From NCBI GenBank assembly GCA_903928075.1, contig CAIYPD010000052.1:34494-98493 (forward strand): a stretch of 64,000 nucleotides of DNA. Direction: 5' to 3'. A program made the position numbers and the translations under genes. This DNA is from Candidatus Firestoneibacteriota bacterium. GTDB taxonomy: Bacteria > Oederibacteriota > D2-FULL-39-29. Below, piece by piece: positions 9,859 to 20,423 of this stretch (position 1 is the stretch's first letter; every line of letters starts with the position of its first letter). The notes below the pieces were generated by a model. The model saw only the letters and a program-made list of their open reading frames with translations. It was not told the origin of the DNA and did no database searches.

Positions 9859-12615
9859 CTATTTCCCTTCTAACTTCTTCTGCACTTCACCTGCCAGAAG
9901 ATAAAGAGACCTGCTGCGCTCTTCCCAGCCGGAACTCTGGAACCAGGCATGACCGGCCACACCTGTCTGCCACATCCAGTTCCACGGAGTATTATAACCG
10001 TAACAATTTACCTCAAGATTTGCCACTCCCCGCTGCACGCAAAGAGTGCGCTCATCCAGTATTTTCTCGCAACGCCCGGCCAGTTCACTGCCAAGTTTTA
10101 TGCGTAGGCCTCTATCGGTAAGAGCCTGTTCTATAAAGATACGCGCCTCACACTCCTGAACTCCTTCCCGGAGCTGTTCAAAGCGGGCCGTAACCAGCGC
10201 ACCCTCCTGTCCAGGCGCCAAAAGAGAATTACGCAGTCCCAGATTAAACCAGGAACTCTGGGGATACCGTTCATAAACTTTGCCAATCCTGTTTCCGCTC
10301 TTATCCTTTAGCGCTTCCCAGTAATCGCCTCCCAGCCGGCCAAAACCCCGCTGACCGCCAGAAATATTTATCTCCCCCATACTTCGCATCAGAGATCCGG
10401 GAACCTTACCCAGTTCTGGCGAGCGGATGTTTTGCGCGTGGATGACAGGATTTTTCCAGCCATAACTCCGTCCTTTTTCCGGTCCCTGGGAAAAAGCAAC
10501 ATCGTAGACCGAGGTCATGTAACCTATTTTAAAAGTGTTTAACACACTTGCAAAATAGCTTGTATTGAAAGCCGCCTGGTGTGCATGCGTGACCCAGGGA
10601 AGATCTCCGGTTACCTCTTTCCAAAAGAAAACCGCTTCCTTGGGAGGCTTGCTATCACACATCCAGCCCATTGTCATGGCTTTTTCCAGCCCGCGCTTTT
10701 TCATTCTGGCGCGAATTTCCGTAAAGAGAGCCTGCCAGACAGGCTTCATAGCAGGATTGTTATAATTTGGAACAAATACATTCTCTACTTTTTTAGTGAC
10801 GGGATTAAGAATAGAGACCGCCGGTTGGGCCACCCTGTTTGGATTTTTTTTGTTAATATCATTCATCAACCTGTCATCGCTTCCCTTGGGCTGAAGGTAA
10901 ACCTCCCAGGCAATAAAACAGACCAGCTTGGGTTTTCCAAGGTTTTTTTCTGCAACATCCAGGTATTTATCCATAACAGAAAAATCAAAATCATATTTAT
11001 TTTCGCCCTTTTTGATCCAGCGGACCATGGACTCTGAGTTGCCATAGTTGGTCTCGGCAATAAGAGGGATATAGAGCACCCCGCTGCCCGCTTCTCTTAT
11101 CAGGCTCATAGAACGCGCAATAAGGTTAAAATGCTTATCCGACCAGGCTTCCACGCCGTATTCCAACTGGAGGGTATCCGGAGACTGTATAAGTTCTATC
11201 CAGGTCTTAAAATCATCGGGGTTGGGCAGTTTCCAGTCCAACACCTCAAGTTTCACGGGGACCAAGACCGGTTTTTCCGAATCGGTCTTTATGGTAAGCG
11301 TACCCTCGTAAGAACCGGCCGAAGCATCTGCAGGTACATTTACCGTGATCCAGATAGGGACCACCGAACCTTCTTTGCTCCCGCTCTGCAGCTCCGTCTC
11401 CCGGGGGGGTATATCGTTGAGTACATTTAGTCCGGGCTTTATATTTTTTGATTTCTGTAATTCAAATGTTTCCTGGGTTATCCCGTATTCACCGGTTCCT
11501 TCTTTCCCGTACCGGATTCGCAGGGCAGTAACGGGAATAGTTCCGGCAGCACTTTTTAATTCCGTGACTGAGGCTTTAAGTCCTTTTATAATTTTAGTTG
11601 AACCCGCCACAACTTTGCCGGAAAAAATACCGTTTTTCACCCCCGTAAGAATTATGGGTCGTAGTATTTCACAGGGATCACAGAAGTCAGTAGTGTAATC
11701 CCCGCGTAAAACGCTGCCATTCCAGACCCGGAAACCCTGCGGGCGGGAAACACCGGATTCTATTTTTTCCTGGAGCGCGGTCGCAAGACGGATCTCGCGC
11801 AATTCACAGGTATTCCATTGCAGGTCATATACAAAATCCTCGCCCCCCGGACCGCCTCCGCTCTTCGTTTTTTTCTCGTCAACCGCCTTATTATAGGGAG
11901 CCCGGATGATCTCTACCGCCAGAACATTCAGCCCTTTTTTTAAAAGTTTACCCGGCAGTTCAAGATTAGTAAGAGCGCGGTTTTGCGATTGCAGCCGGGG
12001 AATATCCCCTCCTCCCGGTTTGGCGGCCCGGATCATTTTTCCGCCTGACATAACAAAACTGCCTTCCTCGGCAACCAGGTTACCTTTTGTATCGACAAAA
12101 GCCTCCGCTGGATAGGCTTCGGCTATTACCGGACTGGCGCCTGCCGGCAGCTGCGCGCGTTTTATCTCTTCGCCGTTAAGATAGACGATAATGCCTCCGT
12201 GATAGGATATATTCAGAACAAGATTTTTTACCCTGGAAGGCTCGCTAATATTAAATTTGCCGCGGAAAAAGGAGCGGGAAACAAAGGGAGTTTTGCAGCT
12301 CATAGAAACCGGGCCCTTTAGCCAGGATGCGTCATCAAAATCAGGACTTACCCAGTCTTTTGAAGGCGCGGCGCTTTCTTTATTCAACCAGTATTTATCA
12401 TAGGCTATGGGTTTTACGCCTGAAGAAAAACCTATCTCGGGAGGCTTAAGCACTGAGAACATTCTCCAGGAACTGTAAGTATCCAGGACAGCGGTTCCAA
12501 AGGCCTTTTCTTCGGCAAAAAGTCCGGAAAATGCTGAGCAGGAAAGGCAAAAGTAAAGGACTGCACAGAAATAGACTTTTAGCACCGGTTTACAGAATAC
12601 TTTTATTAACTTCAT
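9859..12615 (-). CDS. secreted GH123/DUF4091-like family protein, paralog 2
   Basis: Signal peptide; VLDTYSSWRMFSVLKPPEI, SYHGGIIVYLNGEE, VPADASAGSYEGTLTIKTD, TWIELIQSPDTLQLEYGVEAWSDKHF. Confidence 0.7.
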   Translation of the reverse strand: MKLIKVFCKPVLKVYFCAVLYFCLSCSAFSGLFAEEKAFGTAVLDTYSSWRMFSVLKPPEIGFSSGVKPIAYDKYWLNKESAAPSKDWVSPDFDDASWLKGPVSMSCKTPFVSRSFFRGKFNISEPSRVKNLVLNISYHGGIIVYLNGEEIKRAQLPAGASPVIAEAYPAEAFVDTKGNLVAEEGSFVMSGGKMIRAAKPGGGDIPRLQSQNRALTNLELPGKLLKKGLNVLAVEIIRAPYNKAVDEKKTKSGGGPGGEDFVYDLQWNTCELREIRLATALQEKIESGVSRPQGFRVWNGSVLRGDYTTDFCDPCEILRPIILTGVKNGIFSGKVVAGSTKIIKGLKASVTELKSAAGTIPVTALRIRYGKEGTGEYGITQETFELQKSKNIKPGLNVLNDIPPRETELQSGSKEGSVVPIWITVNVPADASAGSYEGTLTIKTDSEKPVLVPVKLEVLDWKLPNPDDFKTWIELIQSPDTLQLEYGVEAWSDKHFNLIARSMSLIREAGSGVLYIPLIAETNYGNSESMVRWIKKGENKYDFDFSVMDKYLDVAEKNLGKPKLVCFIAWEVYLQPKGSDDRLMNDINKKNPNRVAQPAVSILNPVTKKVENVFVPNYNNPAMKPVWQALFTEIRARMKKRGLEKAMTMGWMCDSKPPKEAVFFWKEVTGDLPWVTHAHQAAFNTSYFASVLNTFKIGYMTSVYDVAFSQGPEKGRSYGWKNPVIHAQNIRSPELGKVPGSLMRSMGEINISGGQRGFGRLGGDYWEALKDKSGNRIGKVYERYPQSSWFNLGLRNSLLAPGQEGALVTARFEQLREGVQECEARIFIEQALTDRGLRIKLGSELAGRCEKILDERTLCVQRGVANLEVNCYGYNTPWNWMWQTGVAGHAWFQSSGWEERSRSLYLLAGEVQKKLEGK

Positions 12616-12641
12616 TTTTCTTGCCTCCCGTAGATAATGTT

Positions 12642-13421
12642 TTAGTCTTTGACTTTTGCTTCCGGAATAATTGGTTTCAAGATAGAGTCGCCCCGCTGGA
12701 TCCTGTCATAAAGGGTCGGCATATTTCCTGTGGCTTTATGATAGTATTCCCGGTCGCGGCCTTCGGCGAGCATCCGCAGGGCTTCCTTTTCCATTTTTGC
12801 GGGTTCCTCATTTATCTTTTTAAGACGCTCCGGCATCCCGCAGCAGTCATATTCCCCCCTTTTGAGGATTGCTGCCAGTTCCGTTTCGTTTTTTGGGGTC
12901 GAATGGAGATAACTGTAAAACATCCCCACATTTAATACTCTGTGCCCGTCTGAGTTGCTTATCGGATGAGCATTTGCCAGCCGTAAAAGCTCTTTGATCT
13001 TGTCCTGATTGCTCACTGAAAAAGAGACTTCAATCGCATCCGGCGGATAGGTTTTCACATCTATACCTATTTCCTTCCTGTACCGGAAAGGATGGGCCAG
13101 TGCCAAAAAGCCGCCCCGTTCTTTTACCAGAGCGTAAAGTTCCGCATAATGCAGACCGGTTTTCTCCAAAGCAGGCTCATAAAAACCGATGACAAGGAAC
13201 TCTTCCTTCTCGACAGTATTCACCTCAATACCCTGAAAAACGCGAAACGGGGCAAATTTACTATTTAATTCCCGCACCCGCTCACCCGGAATATATTTAT
13301 CGTGATCGGTAAAAACAAGTCCGTTCAGGCCGTAGCCAATGGCAGCGCGAATCATAGCCTCTTCGCCGTCCACCGCGCAGGCAGAGCGTTCTTTTGAATG
13401 AACATGACAATCAATCTTCAT
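12642..13421 (-). CDS. PHP domain metal-dependent phosphoesterase
   Basis: MKIDCHVHSKERSACAVDGEEAMIRAAIGYGLNGLVFTDHD; GIEVNTVEKEE; LALAHPFRY; NSDGHR. Confidence 0.85.
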   Translation of the reverse strand: MKIDCHVHSKERSACAVDGEEAMIRAAIGYGLNGLVFTDHDKYIPGERVRELNSKFAPFRVFQGIEVNTVEKEEFLVIGFYEPALEKTGLHYAELYALVKERGGFLALAHPFRYRKEIGIDVKTYPPDAIEVSFSVSNQDKIKELLRLANAHPISNSDGHRVLNVGMFYSYLHSTPKNETELAAILKRGEYDCCGMPERLKKINEEPAKMEKEALRMLAEGRDREYYHKATGNMPTLYDRIQRGDSILKPIIPEAKVKD

Positions 13422-13543
13422 AAGAATAACCCCTTTAAATCAATATTTTCGCAGCAAGAAAATAGAGAACACAACGACAAGACCTGAGAAATAACATTAC
13501 ACCAATGTATTTTTTACTAACCTTGTACTTTGTACCTGTTTTT

Positions 13544-16306
13544 CTATTTATTTTTGGCTGTTACGTTTATTACTTCGCCGGCCAGTTTAAATAGTGTTTC
13601 GGTTCGTGTTTCCCAGCCGGAGCTGATAAACCAGTTGTGTGAAGCAATAGATGCCTGTCTCGAATAAGACGGTTCAAAACCCATATGATTGGTCAACTGA
13701 CTGTAGGCAATGTCAATATCCTGCATCCTTTCAGCAAGCGCCTTTTCACACCGTTCTTTCAGGTCCTTCCCCAGAATGGCAGCTTTTGCCTTGTCAGAGA
13801 GGACGCGTTCAATTGCTATACGGGCCTCACACTCCTGTACCCCTTCCAGAAAATTCAGATAGTGGTGATTTGCAGAAGGACCCGTTGGTCCCGGGGCGAG
13901 CAGGGAGCAATAGATATCCAGATTTCGCCAGTTACTTTGAGGATAGCGGTTATATATTCTTCCCTTGCGTTCACCTTTGGCGTCTCTTAAAACATTCCAG
14001 AACTCTCCGCCCAAACGGCCGACACCTCTTTGATTGCCGGTTATGGCCAGCTCTGCGTAGGAACGCCAGGCGCTTGTAGTATATTTGTCAAATTCTCCCA
14101 GACGGGTAAAGCGGGCCATAATATTTGGATTTTCTGATTTCCAACCCATCAGGCTTATTTCTTGATTATCTCTTGCCAGACTTAGCGCCCAGACTTTGGT
14201 CTGATAGGCAATGTTTGTTAAATTATAGGCCATCGGCCCGCCGCCAAAATGCGCGTGCACCACCCACGGGACACCCGGGAGAATTCCGGCCCAAAAAGCC
14301 ACTTCAGGCTTTGTCGGCCAGGCGTCATTCATCATCCCCAGCGCCATGGCCTTTTCAAGACCCCGTTTTTTCATACGCAAGCTTAGCTGCTCCGCAAGAG
14401 GCTGCCAAAGAGCGTTACTTAAAGGCTCGGTATATTTGGGGAGCTCGCTACTTACGCTTTTACCCGCTTGCAGCATTGTTACTACCGGACCTTTTCCTAA
14501 AACAACATTATTTTTTTTCATTGTTTCCAGCATAACATCCTGCTCGCTTTTAACGGTCGCCGCAGACTGATGCCCTTCCTGTATCATGTAAATATCCCAA
14601 ACGAAAAATATTACCATCTTGGGTTTGCCCATATTTGCTTCGGCTAAATCCAGGTATTTATCCATGACCGAGAAATCATACTCGAACTTGTTCTCACCAT
14701 TTTTTATCCATCTTACCATAGTCTCGCCGTGGCCGTAATTGGTCTCGGCAATGAGCGGAACATAGAGTATCCGGCTGCCGGATTCCCCTATAAGCTTCAG
14801 AGCTTTCGCCACGAGTTCCCAGTGCTTTTCGGACCAGAGCGGTACATTATATTCCAGTGCAAGAGTATCCGGCGATTGTATAATTTCCACAAAGGTCCTG
14901 AAATTATCAGAATCCGGCAGAATCCAATCGGCAACCTTTAGTTCCAAAGGCACAGTAACCGGGCCTTCCCCTTTCAGCTGAATATTTATTGCTCCCGAAT
15001 AAGAACCTGCGGCGGCGTCTTTTGGCACTTTAATTGTTATAAAAATAGGAAGAACCGCGCCCGGAACCGGCGGGACAGGAATTACCGGTGTAAATCTTAG
15101 CGCCTTATTATTACTTACCGGCACCTTCTCCAAAATATCTTCGGAGATACAGCCCAAAAGATTGGCTTCCGCGGGATACGGCGATAAAAACGGAGAAGCG
15201 CTATAAGGTACAATAAGAAAATCCTGGCCCCAGGGATAGCCAAAGCGGATTCTAACCTGTGCTGACGGAATAACTCCGGCCGGGCCCTTAAGGTCGGAAA
15301 CCCTAACTTTAATTCCGGAAAGAGGCCCGGTGGATCCGAGCACAACTTTTCCGGAAAAACTGCCGTTTCTTGTCCCCGTTATTTCAACAGGATAGAGTTT
15401 TTCATTTTTGTCCCCAAAATCCATATCATAGTCATTGGCTAACAGGTTATTATTCCAGACCTGTAGTCCTTCGGGCCGGGTGACATTTGGAATCAAACCT
15501 TCAGTGCTTCCGGCAACTACCTCCAGCCGTTCAAGATAGCAGGTATTCCAGCTTAAATTCCAAAAATTCTTTTTCGGATCTTTTTTTTCATCAACAACCT
15601 TATCGTAAGGCGCACGGATAAGTTCACACTCAATAAGATTTACTCCTTTTACCAGAAATTTAGCCGGGACCACAACCCCGTCCAGAACACGCCTGCGCAA
15701 AAGTTTTTTGGGATCCTGCGGTTTCAAAGAACCCTCTTTTTCGGCCAAAAGGAGGGCACCGTTACCGGCTAAAAAAGCTTCGGCCGGATAGGCCTCGGCC
15801 AGGTCTTCACCTTTTATTATATTTGCCCGCGCCACTTCCTGTCCGTTTATATATATTATTGCCCCGCCCTGAAAACTTGCGTTTATTTTTAAAGTTTTTA
15901 TTTTGGCAGGCTCGGTGACGGTAAACTTCCCCCGAAAACAGGCCCGCGCAAGATACGAGGTATAACTCGCCATATATATAGAACCCCTGAGCCATTTATG
16001 ATCATCAAAGCCCGGTTTGGTCCAGTCTGAAGCAGGCGCCGGAGTTTCCCGATCCAGCCAGCTTTGATTTAAAAGCAGAGGTTTTATCTCTTTTCCGTCT
16101 TGAATTACAGGCGCCTTAAAAACATTATAGATTCTCCAGGAACTGTAACTGTCGAGGACCTTGACCTCTTCGGCTGAAACAGCAGAACAGAATATTGCCA
16201 TTGAAAATAACGGAAGCAAGACAAAAAGGAAGAAAACCCTTAACAATTTATTTGTTCTTACACCTTCTCTTTGGCCGACGAATCCTTCTTTTCTTTTCAT
16301 TCCCAC
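13544..16306 (-). CDS. secreted GH123/DUF4091-like family protein, paralog 3
   Basis: Signal peptide; VLDSYSSWRIYNVFKAPVIQ; very similar throughout to 16336..19017. Confidence 0.7.
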   Translation of the reverse strand: MGMKRKEGFVGQREGVRTNKLLRVFFLFVLLPLFSMAIFCSAVSAEEVKVLDSYSSWRIYNVFKAPVIQDGKEIKPLLLNQSWLDRETPAPASDWTKPGFDDHKWLRGSIYMASYTSYLARACFRGKFTVTEPAKIKTLKINASFQGGAIIYINGQEVARANIIKGEDLAEAYPAEAFLAGNGALLLAEKEGSLKPQDPKKLLRRRVLDGVVVPAKFLVKGVNLIECELIRAPYDKVVDEKKDPKKNFWNLSWNTCYLERLEVVAGSTEGLIPNVTRPEGLQVWNNNLLANDYDMDFGDKNEKLYPVEITGTRNGSFSGKVVLGSTGPLSGIKVRVSDLKGPAGVIPSAQVRIRFGYPWGQDFLIVPYSASPFLSPYPAEANLLGCISEDILEKVPVSNNKALRFTPVIPVPPVPGAVLPIFITIKVPKDAAAGSYSGAINIQLKGEGPVTVPLELKVADWILPDSDNFRTFVEIIQSPDTLALEYNVPLWSEKHWELVAKALKLIGESGSRILYVPLIAETNYGHGETMVRWIKNGENKFEYDFSVMDKYLDLAEANMGKPKMVIFFVWDIYMIQEGHQSAATVKSEQDVMLETMKKNNVVLGKGPVVTMLQAGKSVSSELPKYTEPLSNALWQPLAEQLSLRMKKRGLEKAMALGMMNDAWPTKPEVAFWAGILPGVPWVVHAHFGGGPMAYNLTNIAYQTKVWALSLARDNQEISLMGWKSENPNIMARFTRLGEFDKYTTSAWRSYAELAITGNQRGVGRLGGEFWNVLRDAKGERKGRIYNRYPQSNWRNLDIYCSLLAPGPTGPSANHHYLNFLEGVQECEARIAIERVLSDKAKAAILGKDLKERCEKALAERMQDIDIAYSQLTNHMGFEPSYSRQASIASHNWFISSGWETRTETLFKLAGEVINVTAKNK

Positions 16307-16335
16307 TCCTTTGATAAATATTCGAAAACATTTTT

Positions 16336-19017
16336 TTACTGTTTCTTTCCGAGTTTTTTCTCTACTTCAGCAGCCAGGGAAAACAGTGTTTCGGAACGGG
16401 CCTGCCAGCCTGAACCAATAAACCAGCTGTTTGCAGCTATGCCCGGCGGTGTGGTCGGGGCCTGGCCAAAGCGGTTAAACATTGAACTGTTGTTTAAACT
16501 AACAGCTTGCAGTCTTTCTGAGAGTACTTTTTCACATCTTTCTTTAAGCTCTTTTCCAAGTAAATATTTTTTTGATTCATCAGAAAGAGCATGTTCAAGA
16601 ACTATCCTTGCTTCACAATCAAAAACGCCCTCTACCAAAAGGAGGTAATGATTGCAAATACCGGGGCCCCCGGGGCCGGGGGTAAGCATCGAATTATAAA
16701 TATCCAGGTTACGCCAGTTGCTTTGCGGATACCGGGAATAGACCCTGCCGCTGCGTTCCCCTTTTTTATCCTTGAGAACCTTCCAAAAATCACCGCCAAT
16801 CCTGCCCACTCCTCTTTGATCTCCGGTTATTGCGCGTTCCGCGTAGGAACGCCAGGTGCTGTTGGGATAGTTATCAAATTCCGAATCCCGGTTGTACCGG
16901 CCCAAAAGGTTTACCGCCCCGGACTTCCAGCCCATAAGGCTTTCTGCTGCGGCGTCTTTTATTGACCAAACCCGGGTCTGGTAAGTTATCGGAGCCAGGC
17001 CGTAGGCGTTCGTTCCCGCCCCAAAATGAGCGTGCACAATCCAGGGCACCCCGGGAAGAAGTCCGGCCCAAAAAGCCACTTCGGGTTTTGTCGGCCAGGC
17101 ATCATTCATCATGCCCAAAGTCATGACATTCTCGAGCCCTCGTTTCTTCATATTTTTTTTGAGTTCTTCAGTCAGACCCTGCCAGAGGGCTTTGCTTGAA
17201 CTATCTGTATACATCGGCAGTATTAGCTTTTCTGTTTTTCCTGCATTAAGAACTGTTACCACAGGCCCGTTTGCTGCAACATTTTCTTTTTTGCGTTTTT
17301 CAAGAATACGCTCTTCCTCATGCCCGGCCGTAGCCCCGGATTCATGATTGCTCTGCATCATATAGACATCCCAGACAAAAAATACGACCATCTTTGGCTT
17401 GCCCATATTTTTTTCGGCAAGATCCAGGTATTTATCCATGATCGAAAAATCATAGTCATACTTTTTATCGCCTTTGTTTATCCAGCGCACCATGGTTTCC
17501 CCATGGCCGTAATTGGTCTCGGCAATGAGAGGCACATAGAGCACCCTGCTCCCGGATTCCCCGATGAGTTTCAAGGATTTCCCGATGAGCTCAAAGTGCT
17601 TTTCAGACCAAAGAGGCACATTATACTCCAGTGCCAGGGTGTCGGGTGATTGAATAATCTCCACCCAGGTCTTAAAATTACCGGTATCAGGAAGGGTCCA
17701 CTCAGAAACTTTAAGTTCCAGAGGCACCGTGACCGGTTTTTCTCCGGCAACTTTGATATTAATCATACCGGAATAATTGCCGGTTGCCGCGTCTTTTGGG
17801 ATTTGAACCGTAAAGTATACCGGCAGGACTGCTCCCGGAATCCGGGGTACCGGCGTTACAGGTGTAAATCTTAGAGCTTTATTTTTACTCACCGGAACAG
17901 TTACGGGAGAATCTTCCGAGATAGAACCCAACATTACGGTTTCCGCCGGATAGGTAGAAAGAAAGGGTGTGGTATTGGAAACTATCTGCATATCCCCGCC
18001 CCAGGGGTAGCCATAGCGTATCATTATTTGGGCTGAGGGAATTACTCCCGCCGAGCCTTTTAGGTCTGAGGCGATAACGCTTATTCCTGAAAGGGGTTTT
18101 GTAGAGCCAAGAACAACCTTCCCGGAAAAACTGCCGTTTTTTGCTCCAGATATCTCAATAGGATAGAGTTTTTCATTGCGGTCGCCAAAATCCATATCAT
18201 AGTCATTCGCTAATAGATTATTATTCCATACCTGAAAGCCCTCGGGCCGGGCGACACACGGCACCAACGCTTCCCCGCCAAAAGAACTAAGTTCCAAACT
18301 TTCCAGATAACAGGTATTCCAGGCAAAATTCCAGATTTTATTTTTCTGATTTTTTTTCTCGTCTACAACCGGGGCGTAGGGAGCCCGTATTATTTCACAC
18401 TCAATAATATTTACCCCTTTAACCAAAAGACTTGACGGCACAGGCACTGCGGACAAGACGCGCCTACGCATAAGTTTTTTTGGATCTTCCGGCTTTAAGG
18501 AATTTTCTTTTTCAGCAAGCAGGAGCGAACCATCGCCGGCTAAAAAAGCTTCCGGGGGATAAGGCTCCGCTAATTCTGCACCTTTTTTTATTTTGACCCG
18601 CGCCGCCTCCTGTCCGTTAACATATATAACTGCTCCTCCGTGAAACGCGGCATTTATTTTAAGTTCTTTGACCGCGGTAGGGTCCTTGACCAAAAATTTA
18701 CCTCGCAGGCAGAGTTTTGAAAGCCAAGGAGTATAACCTGCAGAATAAATAGAACCTCTGGTCCAAAGATGATCATCGAAATCACTGCTCAGCCAGTTTG
18801 CAGGCGGCGGCTGAGTATCCCGGTCGAGCCAGACCATGTTATGGTTGAGTGATTTTATGCTGCTGCCCGACAGGATAACCGGCGCTTTAAAAACATTATA
18901 AATTCTCCAGGAACTGTAACTGTCGAGGATCACAGTTTTTTCTGCTGCAGTGAGAAGACAGAAGGCCTCTATCAAAAACAAAAAAATATAAAATACCGAC
19001 CGGGCAAATCTTTTCAT
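16336..19017 (-). CDS. secreted GH123/DUF4091-like family protein, paralog 4
   Basis: Signal peptide; ILDSYSSWRIYNVFKAPVILSG; adjacent tandem paralog of 13544..16306. Confidence 0.7.
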   Translation of the reverse strand: MKRFARSVFYIFLFLIEAFCLLTAAEKTVILDSYSSWRIYNVFKAPVILSGSSIKSLNHNMVWLDRDTQPPPANWLSSDFDDHLWTRGSIYSAGYTPWLSKLCLRGKFLVKDPTAVKELKINAAFHGGAVIYVNGQEAARVKIKKGAELAEPYPPEAFLAGDGSLLLAEKENSLKPEDPKKLMRRRVLSAVPVPSSLLVKGVNIIECEIIRAPYAPVVDEKKNQKNKIWNFAWNTCYLESLELSSFGGEALVPCVARPEGFQVWNNNLLANDYDMDFGDRNEKLYPIEISGAKNGSFSGKVVLGSTKPLSGISVIASDLKGSAGVIPSAQIMIRYGYPWGGDMQIVSNTTPFLSTYPAETVMLGSISEDSPVTVPVSKNKALRFTPVTPVPRIPGAVLPVYFTVQIPKDAATGNYSGMINIKVAGEKPVTVPLELKVSEWTLPDTGNFKTWVEIIQSPDTLALEYNVPLWSEKHFELIGKSLKLIGESGSRVLYVPLIAETNYGHGETMVRWINKGDKKYDYDFSIMDKYLDLAEKNMGKPKMVVFFVWDVYMMQSNHESGATAGHEEERILEKRKKENVAANGPVVTVLNAGKTEKLILPMYTDSSSKALWQGLTEELKKNMKKRGLENVMTLGMMNDAWPTKPEVAFWAGLLPGVPWIVHAHFGAGTNAYGLAPITYQTRVWSIKDAAAESLMGWKSGAVNLLGRYNRDSEFDNYPNSTWRSYAERAITGDQRGVGRIGGDFWKVLKDKKGERSGRVYSRYPQSNWRNLDIYNSMLTPGPGGPGICNHYLLLVEGVFDCEARIVLEHALSDESKKYLLGKELKERCEKVLSERLQAVSLNNSSMFNRFGQAPTTPPGIAANSWFIGSGWQARSETLFSLAAEVEKKLGKKQ

Positions 19018-19069
19018 AACCAGACTCTCCTGAAAAATAACAACTACGCGCCGGATACTGTTTGCCTAA

Positions 19070-20383
19070 TTATCTGGGAATAGTATATTCAAAAGCCCCG
19101 ATATCATAGCCTTTTCCCTGTGGCCGTTTATTTCCCTCGATATCGATGGGGACCAGGTCCTTTAGGTCCGCCCCGTTATCTATTCCCGGTGAGCCGGCCT
19201 TTAAATGGAAATCATTATTATCGGGATCAACAAATATTGGCTCTGCAGTGATGTCAGTAGGGTTGTAATTCCTGTTTTTGCAATTCCACATCAGGTTATT
19301 GCTGATTTCCGGTATTTTGTTGCCTGTTTTATCCAGCCAAACGGCTATCCCGGATTCGGCAGGGGGGTTCTTACCAATCGGCTTATGCTTATAGTAGGAA
19401 ATAAGATTATTTTTGACTACAGCGTTTTCACATGCCCGGGCTGTTTGAAACCAGATAGGATAAGCCCCGCAATTTATAAAAGTATTGTTTACTATCGTGA
19501 CATCGGTCCAGTCTTTTGGTAAAAGCCCGACATAAACTGTATTTACAAAAAGATTATTTCTATAAGTGATGTGATGTGATTTTTGTCTTGAGCCTTCAGG
19601 TTCTGAGGCATGCGTCGAATTAAAACAACGGTTATTCTCTATAAGAATATTGCTACTGGGTCCTTCGGACTGATCCCAGGTGCCAAAAAAACAAACACCT
19701 TGACTCGCCATTGTTTCCATAGCTGAGCCATGGAAATAATTTCCCCGGAAAGTAATATTCTCTCCGACAAAGAAGGTATATTTACCTTTTATTTTATCCC
19801 CTGCCCTGCCGGTGTATATCAAAGTATCTATCTCATTATTTTCAACAAGAGAAAAACTATTGACATATATACCGGCCCGGACGCGTTGCAGTTTATTATC
19901 CCTGACCTTCGCGTCGGTTCCGGCTACAATGCCATAATCTTCGATATCATGGATATAATTATCAAGAATTTCACACCCTTTTTTTGCGGTTTTTTGTCTG
20001 TGGGCAATTCCGGCGAAAACGCCTATATCCGTTTCATTCGTTTTTCCATAGGTAATTTCGAAGCCCTTGACCCGGATATAATCTCCCTTAAGATCAAACC
20101 CCTGCATCTTTGCTTTTCTGCTCTCTGCGGACTGAAAGGTTATAAGTTTGTCTTTTTCCCCGGAAACAGTAACTGTCACCTGTTCGTCATAGACTCCGGG
20201 GAAAACATTGACAACATCCCCGGCTTTTACTGTTTTATTGGCATTTGAAATAGTTTTCCACGGCGAACTTTTTGTGCCCGAAGCTGAATCAGAGCCATTC
20301 GTTGCCACAAAATATTCGGCAGAAAATGCGGCTGTAGCATTTACACTAACAAGTGCGATTATTAAAACTATGACCTTCTTCAT
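19070..20383 (-). CDS. secreted right-handed parallel beta-helix protein (DUF1565-like)
   Basis: ORF 19070..20449; likely start MKKVIVLIIALVS at 20383. EYFVATNGSDSASGTKSSPWKTISNANKTVKAGDVVNVFPGVYDEQV; repeated N-N motifs; PQGKGYDIGAFEY end. Confidence 0.85.
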   Translation of the reverse strand: MKKVIVLIIALVSVNATAAFSAEYFVATNGSDSASGTKSSPWKTISNANKTVKAGDVVNVFPGVYDEQVTVTVSGEKDKLITFQSAESRKAKMQGFDLKGDYIRVKGFEITYGKTNETDIGVFAGIAHRQKTAKKGCEILDNYIHDIEDYGIVAGTDAKVRDNKLQRVRAGIYVNSFSLVENNEIDTLIYTGRAGDKIKGKYTFFVGENITFRGNYFHGSAMETMASQGVCFFGTWDQSEGPSSNILIENNRCFNSTHASEPEGSRQKSHHITYRNNLFVNTVYVGLLPKDWTDVTIVNNTFINCGAYPIWFQTARACENAVVKNNLISYYKHKPIGKNPPAESGIAVWLDKTGNKIPEISNNLMWNCKNRNYNPTDITAEPIFVDPDNNDFHLKAGSPGIDNGADLKDLVPIDIEGNKRPQGKGYDIGAFEYTIPR

Positions 20384-20423
20384 ATTCTCTCTCCTGACTT
20401 TCAAATGTTTGATTGTAGAACCT

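Noticed and set aside
13500-13550. CTAACCTTGTACTTTGTACCTG as another repeat family
   Set aside because: Short and low complexity; only a vague resemblance to TTTGTACTTGCTAACC at 37932.
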